A stretch of DNA of 64,000 nucleotides from NCBI RefSeq assembly GCF_014649995.1, contig NZ_BMUC01000006.1, positions 103,601-167,600 of the forward strand. Reading direction: 5' to 3'. Position 1 is the stretch's first letter. Each line of letters opens with the position of its first letter. The position numbers and the translations under genes are program-made. The notes under the pieces are model-generated. The model saw only the letters and a list, made by a program, of their open reading frames with translations, was not told where the DNA came from and searched no databases. Shown here piece after piece: positions 43,304 through 52,199 of this stretch. The DNA is from Streptomyces griseoflavus (GTDB lineage: Bacteria; Actinomycetota; Actinomycetes; Streptomycetales; Streptomycetaceae).

Positions 43304-46114
43304 GTGACCGTGCGACGGGACTTCAAGGAGTCTGCCAGGTACCGCCCCGACCTGGTCATCGGCAGGGAGGAGCTGTTCTCCGACGCGCGGGAGCAGCTCG
43401 CCCGGGGCGGCAGCGTGCTGCTCCACGGGCCCGCCGGAATAGGAAAATCGACCGTGCTGCGGGCACTGGCGGCGGAAAACGCCGGGGCGGCGCGCACGGT
43501 GTTGCGCTGCTCGGCCACGGAGTCCGAATCACATCTTCCGTTCCTGGCGCTGGCCGACCTGTTCGGCCTGGTCCTCGACGAGGTGGCCCCCCGGCTGCCC
43601 GCCGCCCAGCGCACCGCCCTGGAGTCGGCGCTCACCGGACGCGGCGAGTCCACGCTCCAGCGGGACGGGCTCGCGCTGCGGCTCGCGGTGCTGTCCACGC
43701 TGCGCGCGCTGGCCGCCGAGGGGCCGGTACTGGTCGTCGCCGACGACCAGCAGTGGCTGGATCCGGCCAGCGCCGAGCTGCTCGGCTTCGCCGCCCGCCG
43801 GCTGGGCGACAGCCCGGTCCGGATGCTGTGCGCGGTGCGCACGGACGGCGAGGAGTACGACCGTCATCTGCGCGCCTGCCCGCCGGACACGCTCGCGGTG
43901 CGGCTGGGCCCGTTCTCCCGCACGCAGGTGTCCGCGCTGCTGGACCACCGCGGCTACACCGGCCTGTCCCGTTCCACGGTCCGTGACATCCACCGCACCA
44001 GTGCCGGCAATCCGCTGTTCGCGCTGGAGCTGGGCCGCGCCCTCGCGGAGAGTCCCGCCCGGCCCCGCCCGGGCGAGCCGCTGCCGGTGCCGACGTCGCT
44101 GCGGGCGCTGGTGCTGAGCCGGCTGGAGATGCTGTCGGACGAGGCGCGCCGCACCCTGCTCGTGGCGAGCGCGGGCGCCCGCCCCACGCTGGCGCTGCTG
44201 CACGCGGCCGGCCGGGACAACGCCGAGGCCGAGACGGCGCAGGCCGCCGCCCTGGGACTGCTGGCGACGGACCCGGAGGAACCGGCCGTACGGTTCGCGC
44301 ATCCGCTGATCTCGGCCGCGCTGTACGCGGAGGCGCCGGCGCGGGAGCGGCGGGCCGTGCACACGGCGCTGTCCACGGCGGCGTCCGATCCCATCGAGCG
44401 GGCCCGCCATCTGGCGCTGGCCGCCACCGGCGCCGACCCGGAGGTGGCGGCCCGGCTCGCGGAGGCCGCCGCGCTGGCCCGGGACCGGGGCGCGCCGTCG
44501 GTCGCCGCCTCGCTCGGGCTGCTCGCCGCCCGGCACACCCCGGCCGACGTCGAGCCGGGACCGGACGAGCGGCGGCTCCAGGCCGCCGAGGACGCGATCA
44601 CCGCGGGCGAGGCCGACCTGGCCCGGGACATAGCCCGGGAGGTGCTGACCCGGGCGACGGTGCCGGCGGAGCGGGTGCGGGCCTGGATGGTGGTCATCGA
44701 GGCGGCCGGGCAGGCGCTGGGCGAGGTCGACGCCGTCTTCCCGCAGGTGCTGGCCGACGCCGGCGACGACCCCCGGCTGCTGGCGCTGGTCCACTACCAG
44801 CTGGCCTGGCGGGAGGTGGTGGTGGACGGCGACTTCGCCAAGTCCCGCGAGGAGGCCGCCCACGCCGCGGAGCTGGCCGCCCGGGGCGGGGACCGGCGCA
44901 CCGAACTGATGGCGCTCGCCTTCCAGTCGTCCACCGAGACGCTGATGGGCCACCCCGACGCTCCCCGGACGATCCAGCGGGCGCTCCAGGAACCGCAGGA
45001 CCCCGATGTGGCCTCCCACCACAACGGCGCGGCGATGGCGAGGTTCCGCTGGCTGCTGATGAGCGACCAGCTGCCCGAGGCGCGTACGGCCATCACCGCG
45101 CTGCTGCGGGAGGCGCGGCGGCGCGGCATGGTCGAGAGCGAGGTGCACTTCTCGCGGCTGCTCGCCGACACCGAACTGCGCTTCGGGCACTGCGGGCGCG
45201 CCCTCGACGTGGCCGGGGAGAGCCTGCGGCTGGCCCGCGACTCCGGCATCGGGGAGAGCGCGTCGGCCATGCTCGCCTCCCTCGCGGAGGCGTCGGGCGG
45301 TGACGTGGACCGGGCACTGGCGCTGGCCCGCGAGTCCGCGGACCACGCCGAGGTGGACGGCGACCAGTTGTACCTCTCGCTGGCCCTGGCCGCCCTGGGT
45401 TACGCCCAGTTGGTGGCCGGGGACGCGCAGGCCGCCGTGCGGTCGCTGCGCCGGGTGCGGGAGCTGGAGCACGCCATGGGCATCAACGACCCCGCGCGGG
45501 GCCGCTGGCAGGGCGACCTGGCCGAGGCGCTGGTGCGGATCGGTGAGCCCGGCGAGGCCCAGGAGCTCATCAACCGCACCCGGGTGCACGCGGTGCGGCT
45601 GAACCGGGCGAGCGTGCTGGCCGTGCTGGACCGGGCGGAGGCCCTGGTGCGCGCCGCGCGCGGGGAACACCAGGCGGCCCTGGCCCAGTTGTCGTCGGCG
45701 CAGGACCGGCTCGCCCAGCTCGGGTACGGCCTGGAGGAGGCCCGTGCCGCGTTCGCGCTGGCCCGGCTGCGCTCCCGGAACCCGGGACCGGGCGGGTACG
45801 AAGAGGCGGCCCGGCTGTTCCGGCGCTGCCGCGCGCTGCCGTGGCTGCGCCAGGTGGACAAGGCCGTCGCCGCGGGTCCCGCGGAGGCGGAGCCCGTGCC
45901 GGCGGCCACGCCGGCCGTGCTGGACGGGCTCGCCTCGATGGAACGCCAGGTCGCCGCGCTGGTGATGGAGGGCGCCACCAACCGGGAGATCGCCGGCCGC
46001 CTGTTCATCAGCGTGAAGACGGTGGAGGCGACGCTCACCCGCGTGTACCGCAAGCTGGGCATACGGTCGCGGGTGGACATCGTCCGGCTGGCGGCGGGCC
46101 GCCACACGACGTGA
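43304..46114 (+). CDS. Large ATP-binding LuxR-family regulator (LAL/AfsR-like STAND protein)
   Basis: A 936-residue regulator of the LAL class. An N-terminal STAND-type NTPase has the Walker A GPAGIGKST (42-50) and Walker B VLVVADDQQWLD near 148; the middle ~550 residues are tetratricopeptide-like helical repeats; the C-terminus (about 870-932) is a LuxR helix-turn-helix with ATNREIAGRLFISVKTVEATLTRVYRKLGI. LAL proteins often activate secondary-metabolite or degradative operons. GTG at 43304 has GGAGGGGAGC upstream. The divergent acyl-CoA synthetase gene is the nearest candidate target; no biosynthetic cluster is adjacent. Confidence 0.93.
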   Translation: MTVRRDFKESARYRPDLVIGREELFSDAREQLARGGSVLLHGPAGIGKSTVLRALAAENAGAARTVLRCSATESESHLPFLALADLFGLVLDEVAPRLPAAQRTALESALTGRGESTLQRDGLALRLAVLSTLRALAAEGPVLVVADDQQWLDPASAELLGFAARRLGDSPVRMLCAVRTDGEEYDRHLRACPPDTLAVRLGPFSRTQVSALLDHRGYTGLSRSTVRDIHRTSAGNPLFALELGRALAESPARPRPGEPLPVPTSLRALVLSRLEMLSDEARRTLLVASAGARPTLALLHAAGRDNAEAETAQAAALGLLATDPEEPAVRFAHPLISAALYAEAPARERRAVHTALSTAASDPIERARHLALAATGADPEVAARLAEAAALARDRGAPSVAASLGLLAARHTPADVEPGPDERRLQAAEDAITAGEADLARDIAREVLTRATVPAERVRAWMVVIEAAGQALGEVDAVFPQVLADAGDDPRLLALVHYQLAWREVVVDGDFAKSREEAAHAAELAARGGDRRTELMALAFQSSTETLMGHPDAPRTIQRALQEPQDPDVASHHNGAAMARFRWLLMSDQLPEARTAITALLREARRRGMVESEVHFSRLLADTELRFGHCGRALDVAGESLRLARDSGIGESASAMLASLAEASGGDVDRALALARESADHAEVDGDQLYLSLALAALGYAQLVAGDAQAAVRSLRRVRELEHAMGINDPARGRWQGDLAEALVRIGEPGEAQELINRTRVHAVRLNRASVLAVLDRAEALVRAARGEHQAALAQLSSAQDRLAQLGYGLEEARAAFALARLRSRNPGPGGYEEAARLFRRCRALPWLRQVDKAVAAGPAEAEPVPAATPAVLDGLASMERQVAALVMEGATNREIAGRLFISVKTVEATLTRVYRKLGIRSRVDIVRLAAGRHTT

Positions 46115-46306
46115 GCCCGCCCCCCGGAGGAAGGGACCGAGGGTTTTCCCTGCCCCGGTCCGCCTAGGGGGTTCCCTCATTGGGACGGCCGCGCCCCGGT
46201 CGTAGCGTGAACGCCGTGCCGCCCGCCGGGCACACGGAGGCCGGAGCCCCCGGGCTCGACCTCCGACCCGCGCGACCCCCCACCGGCAACCCCGTGAGGA
46301 GACCCC

Positions 46307-46438
46307 ATGTCAGGGCTCACCCGCGCACCACAGGCCGCCACCGCCGCCGGCCTCTTCGCCCCGCTGCCCGCCTACGGGGCTTCCTCCTCCGCGTCACCGC
46401 GTCCGGACCGCCGGACGGGCGTTCCCACGAGTTCCTGA
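46307..46438 (+). CDS. Possible 43-residue secreted peptide or gene remnant
   Basis: A short frame with an excellent GAGGAG site 8 bases before the ATG encodes 43 residues: an N-terminal basic start, an Ala/Leu-rich stretch (AATAAGLFAPLPAYGAS) that could be a signal peptide, then a Ser/Pro/Arg-rich tail. The sequence upstream (46160-46215) resembles a promoter and the strong terminator at 46461 follows. It could be a real small exported peptide or the signal-peptide remnant of a decayed secreted protein; sequence alone cannot decide. Confidence 0.35.
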   Translation: MSGLTRAPQAATAAGLFAPLPAYGASSSASPRPDRRTGVPTSS

Positions 46439-46460
46439 GTACCCCTCAGGCAGCAGGCCA

Positions 46461-46501
46461 GGGGGCGTTGCGGGCTTCCACGAGCAGCCCGCAACGCCCC
46501 C
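46461..46501. terminator. Strong bidirectional terminator
   Basis: A 16-bp perfect inverted repeat (46461-46476 with 46486-46501, GGGGGCGTTGCGGGCT and its complement) with a 9-base loop separates the gene at 46307 from the convergent AlkZ-like gene. Confidence 0.8.
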
Positions 46502-46516
46502 TATCCACGGCCGGGT

Positions 46517-47635
46517 TCAGCCACGGACCGTCCCGAAGCGGATGTCGTACGCCGTGTCCGGGTGCATCACCCGCAGCATCCGCTCCCCCTCCGCCGTGAC
46601 CTTTTCCCGGCGTGCCCTGCCGAGCGGGGCGAACTCCTCGATGACGAGGGCTTGTCCGTCCAGCCGCCACAGTCCCGCCAGGAACCCGTCGACGAGGAGC
46701 GTGCGGTGGGCGACGTTGCCGTTCCAGCTGCGGCCCCGGTACTCGGGCGGTACGACGCGGGTGCGGTCGGCGTGGGAGAGGAGCAGGTTGTCGAACTCGG
46801 GCAGGAAGCGGGGCGGGGCCGGGGTGTCCGGGTCGGGGCGGGGTGCGTCGGGGAGGTCGAAGAGCTCGGTGCCGCCCTCGTCCCGGAAGGTGACGAGCCG
46901 GGGACGCAGCCGTTCGAAGGCGTCGCGCAGCCGGGTCAGTCCGGCCCAGGTCTGCATGTCCTTCACGGAGGCCGGTCCGAAGGCGGCGAGGTAGCGCAGC
47001 ACCGTCGCGTCGGGCGTCGCGGGGGCCGGTTCGGCGGGGCGGCCCAGCCAGTGCTCGGCGGTGGTGAGCACGACCTGCCCGCCCCGTCCCCACAGGCCGC
47101 GCGGGGTGATCTGGACGAGGGGCAGCTTGCAGCGGGCGGCGAGGGCGAGGGCCTGCGGGTCGGCGTCGGGCCACTCGGCCGACAGGGCCTCCCGCAGCTG
47201 CCCCATCGTGCGCGGCTCGGTCTCGACGAGCTCCCGGGCGAGGGCGGCGAGCCGGTCCAGGTCGACGCCGGTGAGGCCCGCGCGGAACTGGTTGATCTCG
47301 CGGTCGCGGGCGGGCTGCACGAGCGGCCGCAGGGTGAGGCAGTCGCGGACGGTGTGGGTGTGGATCGTCGAACGCAGGGTGACGATGCGGACGACCTCGC
47401 GGTCGGCCATCGGCCGGGACAGCGCCTCGGGGGTGAACCCGTCGAGGCGGGCGGCGAGCGCGTAGTAGGGCGGCTTGACGTTCTGCGCCTGGAGGCCCAG
47501 CAGATGGCCGACCGCGTCCACGGGGGACATCGGCGAGCGGCGCAGCAGCAGCTGCCGCTCGAGCGTGGCCCGGTTGAGGGCCCGCGCACCGAGCACCGCG
47601 GCCGACGGGGTGACGCTCCGCTTCGTCTTCGTCAT
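46517..47635 (-). CDS. AlkZ-like DNA glycosylase-family protein (winged-helix HTH_42)
   Basis: A 372-residue protein of the HTH_42/YcaQ superfamily, built from tandem winged helices. The catalytic QxQ motif of AlkZ/AlkX glycosylases is present in LLGLQAQ (Gln49, Gln51). Later blocks VRIVTLRSTIHTHT and LLVDGFLAGLWR and ALVIEEFAPL are standard. Relatives such as Streptomyces AlkZ excise interstrand crosslinks made by azinomycin; more general family members act on N-alkyl lesions. No toxin cluster is nearby, so a housekeeping role in alkylation repair is likely. It starts with ATG at 47635. Confidence 0.87.
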   Translation of the reverse strand: MTKTKRSVTPSAAVLGARALNRATLERQLLLRRSPMSPVDAVGHLLGLQAQNVKPPYYALAARLDGFTPEALSRPMADREVVRIVTLRSTIHTHTVRDCLTLRPLVQPARDREINQFRAGLTGVDLDRLAALARELVETEPRTMGQLREALSAEWPDADPQALALAARCKLPLVQITPRGLWGRGGQVVLTTAEHWLGRPAEPAPATPDATVLRYLAAFGPASVKDMQTWAGLTRLRDAFERLRPRLVTFRDEGGTELFDLPDAPRPDPDTPAPPRFLPEFDNLLLSHADRTRVVPPEYRGRSWNGNVAHRTLLVDGFLAGLWRLDGQALVIEEFAPLGRARREKVTAEGERMLRVMHPDTAYDIRFGTVRG

Positions 47636-47837
47636 ACCGGCACGCTAGCGGGGATCGCGGTCAGCTCCTGTCCGCGATGGCGCCGCCCGCTCACATTCGG
47701 GACATCCCGCGGACGGGAGTAACACCGCGGCGACCGGACGGCGCTGTCCTCTACGGGCCCGTACGGCCGTCCTGGACATCGCGGGACGGTTCGGCCGCGC
47801 CCGGTACGACTCCCCCACACAGAAGGACGGGCCCTCC

Positions 47838-48020
47838 GTGACATCCCATCCCCCCGCCGCCGATCATCTGCCGGTCTACGACGGTCTGGTCCGCGAACGC
47901 GGTGACGTCGTGGCCGAGGTGCGCGAGGTCGCCGAACAGGCGCTGGACGAGGCCCGGCGGGGCCTGGCCGGCCACCCCGTCTCCTCCCCGGGCCCCCGCC
48001 GGGAGCGGGCCGCGGGCTGA
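47838..48020 (+). CDS. Small conserved hypothetical protein
   Basis: A 60-residue soluble protein starting from GTG, with a short Pro/His N-terminus, a helix rich in Glu/Val/Arg (PVYDGLVRERGDVVAEVREVAEQALDEARR) and a basic Pro-rich tail. The helix has an amphipathic 3-4 pattern and could form a coiled coil. I recall short streptomycete proteins of this type but no function. AAGGACGG lies upstream. It is followed 60 bases later by the pyruvyltransferase-like gene on the same strand and may be co-transcribed. Confidence 0.6.
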   Translation: MTSHPPAADHLPVYDGLVRERGDVVAEVREVAEQALDEARRGLAGHPVSSPGPRRERAAG

Positions 48021-48080
48021 GCCCGTACGGCCCGTGGCCCGGCCGATTGCGTGTCCCCGGAGCGGGGCACTCGGCGTCCC

Positions 48081-49010
48081 GTGGACGAACGAGAACGCTC
48101 CGGACCGGAGAGGGTCCTGCTGACCGGGTGGTTCAGCTTCCGCGACGGCGAGGCCACCGCCGGTGACGTGCTGGCGCTGCGCCGCGTGGAGGAGGTGCTG
48201 CGGGGCTCCGGGACGGCGTACGACGTCGCCTGGAGCCCCGCGTTCCTGCCGGACGCCCCGCACCTCGACGACGTGCGGCCCCGTGACTACTCGCACCTGG
48301 TGTTCGTGTGCGGGCCGCTGCACGGGCCGCAGATCGAGGAACTGCACCGGCGTTTCGCGCACTGCGTGCGGATCGCCGTGGGCACCTCGGTGATCGACCC
48401 GGAGGACCCGGCGGCGACCGGCTTCCACAGCGTGCTGGCGCGGGACGCCCCCGGCCGCGAGCCGTCCGAGGACCTGGCGGCCCACGCCCCGGCGGTGCCC
48501 GCGCGGCCCGTGGTCGGGGTGATCCTCACCCACGGGCAGCGGGAGTACGGGGAGCAGCGGCGGCACAAGGAGGTCGCTGACGCGGTGACGCGCTGGCTGG
48601 CCGGGAAGGACTGCGCCCGGCTGGAGCTGGAGACCCGGCTGGACACCCGGGACTGGCACCTGAGCGCGACACCCGCGCAGGTGCAGTCGGTGCTGGCGCG
48701 CCTCGACCTCGTCGTCACCGACCGGCTGCACGGGCTGGTGCTCGCGCTGCGCGTCGGCACTCCGGTGCTGGCGGTGGACCCGGTGGCGGGCGGCGCCAAG
48801 GTGAGCGCGCAGGCCCGGGCGTGCGGCTGGCCGGCGCTGCTGTCGGCCGAGCAGGTGGACGAGCGCCGGCTGGAGCGCTGGTGGGACTGGTGTCTGACCT
48901 CGGGCCGGGTGGCCGCGCGGCTGACCCGTGACGCGTTCCGGGACGGGCGGGCACCGGACGGGGCGGACCGTCTGGCGGAGGTGCTGACGCCCCGCGCCAC
49001 CGCCGGTTAG
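48081..49010 (+). CDS. Polysaccharide pyruvyl transferase family protein
   Basis: A 309-residue GT-B-like protein. N-terminal VLLTGWFSFRDGEATAGDVLALR is the opening strand-loop of the family, and the C-terminal half carries the conserved LVVTDRLHGLVLALRVGTPVLAVD, the phosphate/nucleotide site of polysaccharide pyruvyltransferases, which add pyruvate from PEP to sugar hydroxyls. GTG at 48081 (VDERERSG) is the more likely start; an earlier in-frame GTG at 48051 lacks a ribosome site. The adjacent GT cluster on the opposite strand suggests pyruvylation of a surface glycan. Confidence 0.82.
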   Translation: MDERERSGPERVLLTGWFSFRDGEATAGDVLALRRVEEVLRGSGTAYDVAWSPAFLPDAPHLDDVRPRDYSHLVFVCGPLHGPQIEELHRRFAHCVRIAVGTSVIDPEDPAATGFHSVLARDAPGREPSEDLAAHAPAVPARPVVGVILTHGQREYGEQRRHKEVADAVTRWLAGKDCARLELETRLDTRDWHLSATPAQVQSVLARLDLVVTDRLHGLVLALRVGTPVLAVDPVAGGAKVSAQARACGWPALLSAEQVDERRLERWWDWCLTSGRVAARLTRDAFRDGRAPDGADRLAEVLTPRATAG

Positions 49011-49038
49011 TACCCCGCCCCGCCGGGCACTCAGGCGT

Positions 49039-49106
49039 CTCGCGGTCGTCCCTGACCTCGCGGTCGTCCCGGACCTCGCGGTCCCCCCGCCTCGCGGTCG
49101 TCCTTG
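49039..49106. repeat. Short tandem repeat, CTCGCGGTCGTCC type
   Basis: Four copies of CTCGCGGTC(G/C)TCC start at 49039, 49057, 49075 and 49091, spaced 18, 18 and 16 bases, just upstream of the DUF3040 gene. Confidence 0.55.
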
Positions 49107-49116
49107 GAGGAGAGAC

Positions 49117-49425
49117 GTGTCCACCGGCCGGCTTTCCGCACACGAGCGGCACCTCCTCGACGGGATCGAGCGGGGCCTGAGCCGCGACCGCCGGCTCGAC
49201 CGGCGGCTGCGCACGCTGAGGATCCACCGGGGCCCCGACGTGAGGCGGATCGTGTCCTTCCGCCCGCACGGACGGACCGTCGCCGTCCTCCTCGCGGTCT
49301 CCGTCACGCTGATGGTGACCGGCATCGTCACCTCGGCCCCGTGGGCGATCTGCTCCTTCGCCGTCCTGTGGCCGCTGACGCTCTTCGCGGGGTTCCGGCT
49401 GCTGTGCCGGTGGTCCGGCGGCTGA
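49117..49425 (+). CDS. DUF3040-family small membrane protein
   Basis: A 102-residue protein with a Glu/Arg-rich N-terminal half (LSAHERHLLDGIERGLSRDRRLDRRL, the hallmark of DUF3040) and two hydrophobic segments near residues 53-73 and 75-95. The family is abundant in actinobacteria and of unknown function. The GTG at 49117 has GGAGGAGAG directly upstream. It faces the glycosyltransferase operon (convergent, 26 bases apart) but has no known link to glycans. Confidence 0.85.
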   Translation: MSTGRLSAHERHLLDGIERGLSRDRRLDRRLRTLRIHRGPDVRRIVSFRPHGRTVAVLLAVSVTLMVTGIVTSAPWAICSFAVLWPLTLFAGFRLLCRWSGG

Positions 49426-49450
49426 GCGTCCGCGGGCCCCGGCGTGCCGC

Positions 49451-50347
49451 TCAGCCGGTGTAGCGGCGGGCGGTGGAACCGCGCTGGGAGGGTTCGAGGA
49501 GACGCAGCCTGGACTCCACCTCACGGGGCAGGACGCGGCGTTCGCGCAGGACCCAGGGCAGCGCGGCGGCCGCCTCGGCGAAGGCGAGCAGGGAGGCGGT
49601 GTCGCGCGGGACGGTGCGCGCCAGGTTCAGGGTGCGGCGCAGCGCGGGCCCGGCCGGGCGGCGCAGCCAGGTGAACCACAGGGTGTTGCGGATGCCGTGC
49701 CTGCGGCGCAGGGTGGGGTCCCTCGCCGTCGAGGCCTGGTGGTGGACCGTCAGCGCGTCGGCGTAGGTGAGCCACCAGCCGTCGGCCGCGAGGTCGGCGG
49801 CCAGCAGTTCCTCCTCGCCGCCCAGCCAGAGCCTCGGGTGGAAGCCGCCGGCGGTGCGGAAGGCGTCGGTGCGCAGCACGGTCGCGGCGGCCAGGAACGA
49901 GCCGAGCGCCGGGCCGGGCAGCCAGGACGGGCGGGGCAGGGGCGAGTCGCGCAGCTCGCGGACGATCGGGTCCTCGGTGCCGCCGGGTTCGACGATGATC
50001 CGCGCGGTGACCGTGCCGAGCGCCGGGTGCCGGTCGAGCAGGTCGGCGGCGCCGGCCAGCGAGCCGGGCGACCACCAGGAGTCGTCGTCGCAGAAGGCGA
50101 CGTAGGGCGTGCGGACCTCCCGCACGGCCAGGTTGCGGCCGACGGCGCCGAGGTTGCGGCCGGGCCGCAGCAGCCGCACGCCGGGGTGGTGGCGGGCGAC
50201 GGCTTCGGCGGTGCCGTCGGTGGAGCCGTTGTCGGTGACGATCACCCGCGGTTTCTCGGGGAGTTCGGCGAGGAGGCGGAGGGTGCGCAGGAGTTCGGGG
50301 CGCCGGTTGTGGGTGATGACGACGACGGTGGTGCGCGGGTCGGTCAT
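49451..50347 (-). CDS. Glycosyltransferase family 2 (last gene of the GT operon)
   Basis: A 298-residue inverting GT-A enzyme. The N-terminus TTVVVITHNRRPELLRTL leads to the first Asp motif (VIVTDNGSTDGT), then a second Asp-rich metal motif FCDDDSW and a C-terminal EEELLAADLAADGW. It lacks membrane segments, so it acts on a lipid-linked or soluble acceptor on the cytoplasmic face. The preceding gene's stop overlaps its ATG. It is a close relative of the adjacent GT2 (shared TPYVAF(C/S)DDDSW), suggesting duplication. Confidence 0.9.
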   Translation of the reverse strand: MTDPRTTVVVITHNRRPELLRTLRLLAELPEKPRVIVTDNGSTDGTAEAVARHHPGVRLLRPGRNLGAVGRNLAVREVRTPYVAFCDDDSWWSPGSLAGAADLLDRHPALGTVTARIIVEPGGTEDPIVRELRDSPLPRPSWLPGPALGSFLAAATVLRTDAFRTAGGFHPRLWLGGEEELLAADLAADGWWLTYADALTVHHQASTARDPTLRRRHGIRNTLWFTWLRRPAGPALRRTLNLARTVPRDTASLLAFAEAAAALPWVLRERRVLPREVESRLRLLEPSQRGSTARRYTG

Positions 50348-51213
50348 GCGCCGGTCTCCTCCAGGAGTCGGACGGCTCGCTCCACCTGCGGAGGCAGGGG
50401 CCTGCGGTCGCGCAGGGCGGCCGGCAGCCGGACGAGGGCCTCGCGCAGGGCGCGCCGTGCGTGGTGGTCGCCGCGGGCGTCCGCGGCGAGGGCCCCGGTG
50501 CGGGCGAGGGCGTACGGGACGGGGCGGCGCAGCCAGGCGGTCAGCAGTGCGTTGCGGCGCTGGAGCGCGGGACGGCCGGTGCGGGGTGCGGGGGCCGGGT
50601 GGTGGTGGGCGACGACCTCGGGGCAGTGGGTGACGCCCCAGCCGCATGCGGCGAGGTCGTAGGCGAGCAGGGTCTCCTCGCCGCCGAAGAAGAGCAGCCG
50701 GTGGAATCCGCCGGCGTCGAGGTAGGCGCTGCGGCGGACGACGGCGCCGCAGGCGAGGAAGCCGAGCACCTGGGTGCCGGGGAGGTCGGTGGCCGGGCCG
50801 AGCGGTGACCTCGCCAGGACGTCGTTGAGGGGGTCGGGGGTGGCGGCCGGGCCGACGAGCGTGCGGGCGGCGATCAGGCCGAGCCGGGGATGCGCGTCGA
50901 ACAGTTCGGCCGCCCGGCCGAGCGAGCCGGGCGCCCACCAGGAGTCGTCGTCGCTGAACGCCACGTACGGGGTGGTGAGGGCGCGCGCCCCGTGGTTGCG
51001 GGCGAGGGCACCGTGGTTCACGGGGAGCGCCAGCACCCGCACCTGGGGGAAGTCGCGGGCGACCATCTCGCGGGTGCCGTCGGCGGAGGCGTTGTCGGCG
51101 ACCAGGATCTCGGGCCGTTCGGGCAGGTCCAGCAGCCGCCGCAGGGTGACGGCGAGCCGGTCGCGGCGGTCGCGGGTGGCGATGACGACGCCGAGGGGGT
51201 GGTGGTCCGTCAT
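50344..51213 (-). CDS. Glycosyltransferase family 2
   Basis: A 289-residue GT-A enzyme with GVVIATRDRRDRLAVTLRRLL, the NAS-type Asp loop VADNASADGT, the metal motif FSDDDSW, the acceptor-side GGFHRLLFFGGEET and a C-terminal catalytic region. Highly similar in order to the next gene downstream (49451), so these two probably arose by duplication and add similar sugars. The start ATG overlaps the GT9 stop at 51210 (ATGA). No membrane segment. Confidence 0.9.
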   Translation of the reverse strand: MTDHHPLGVVIATRDRRDRLAVTLRRLLDLPERPEILVADNASADGTREMVARDFPQVRVLALPVNHGALARNHGARALTTPYVAFSDDDSWWAPGSLGRAAELFDAHPRLGLIAARTLVGPAATPDPLNDVLARSPLGPATDLPGTQVLGFLACGAVVRRSAYLDAGGFHRLLFFGGEETLLAYDLAACGWGVTHCPEVVAHHHPAPAPRTGRPALQRRNALLTAWLRRPVPYALARTGALAADARGDHHARRALREALVRLPAALRDRRPLPPQVERAVRLLEETGA

Positions 51214-52199
51214 GGGGCGTTCCCCTCGGGCAGGCGGGTCAGGGCGTGGAGGACCTCGTCGGGGGTGATGCGCAGGAGGGCCGGGTCGGGGCGCGCGCCG
51301 TGGGGGTCGCCCGGCGGGCCGTGCCACAGCGCGATGTGACGCGGCAGCGCGGGAGGCCCCCACTGGGCGGGCGGGACCGGGCCGAACAGGGTGACGGTCG
51401 GGGCGGCGTGGGCGACCGCCAGGTGGGCGATGCCGGTGTCGCCGCTGACGACGGCGCGGGCGTCCGCGACGAGGGCGGAGAGCAGGCCGAAGGGCGGGCC
51501 GCCAGCGAAGACGTCGGTGTCGGGCAGGGCGGCCTGCTTGGCGAGGCGTGCCACCAGGTCGTCCTCGGCCGCTCCGCCGGTGACCACGACCCGCCGGCCG
51601 CGGGCGCGCAGGGCGGTCGCGACGGCGGCGTACCGTTCGGCCGGCCAGCAGCGGGCGGGGGAGCCGGCGCCGGGGTGCAGGACGACCGCGCCGGGGGCGG
51701 GGGACGCGGTGTGCGGGCGGGGCAGCAGCAGGTCCGTGGGGTCGGCGTCGATGCCGTACCACCGCAGCAGCCGGCACCAGCGGTCCCGTTCGTGTTCCCC
51801 GGCGTGCCAGGCGGGGCCCTCGATCTCCGGGGTCGCGGGGTGGGCGAACGCCAGCAGCCGCGGGGGGCGCAGGGCCTGCAGCAGGCGGTGGCTGGGGGGT
51901 CCGTTGCCGTGCAGGTCGACCGCGACGTCCGGGGGCGGGCCGGTCCAGTCGAGGGTGCGCGGTACGGCGCGGCAGGGCGCGGCGGCGGGCAGCAGCCGGT
52001 CGACGGCCCCGGAGGCTTCGGCGGCCGGCGCCAGTGCGGCGGGGGCGGCCAGGACGATCTCGTGGCGGGGGTGGGCCCGCCGCAGCGCCCGGAGCGCGGG
52101 AACGCCGGCCAGCAGGTCCCCGAGGCCGAGGGCGCGCAGGACGAGCAGGCGCGGCCGGGACGCGGGGGCGGCCGTGCCGGATGCGGTGCGGCCGTTCAC
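51210..52199 (-). CDS. GT9-family glycosyltransferase (heptosyltransferase-like)
   Basis: A 329-residue GT-B enzyme. N-terminal RLLVLRALGLGDLLAGVPAL is the GT9 acceptor-side loop, and the C-terminal HPGAGSPARCWP plus VVSGDTGIAHLA make the nucleotide-sugar site used by ADP-heptose transferases (WaaC/WaaF type). The N-terminus is Ala/Gly-rich and poorly conserved. The GTG at 52199 overlaps the next gene's stop (GTGA). The donor sugar in Gram-positives is not known from sequence; ADP-heptose, dTDP- or other NDP-sugars are possible. Confidence 0.87.
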   Translation of the reverse strand: MNGRTASGTAAPASRPRLLVLRALGLGDLLAGVPALRALRRAHPRHEIVLAAPAALAPAAEASGAVDRLLPAAAPCRAVPRTLDWTGPPPDVAVDLHGNGPPSHRLLQALRPPRLLAFAHPATPEIEGPAWHAGEHERDRWCRLLRWYGIDADPTDLLLPRPHTASPAPGAVVLHPGAGSPARCWPAERYAAVATALRARGRRVVVTGGAAEDDLVARLAKQAALPDTDVFAGGPPFGLLSALVADARAVVSGDTGIAHLAVAHAAPTVTLFGPVPPAQWGPPALPRHIALWHGPPGDPHGARPDPALLRITPDEVLHALTRLPEGNAP

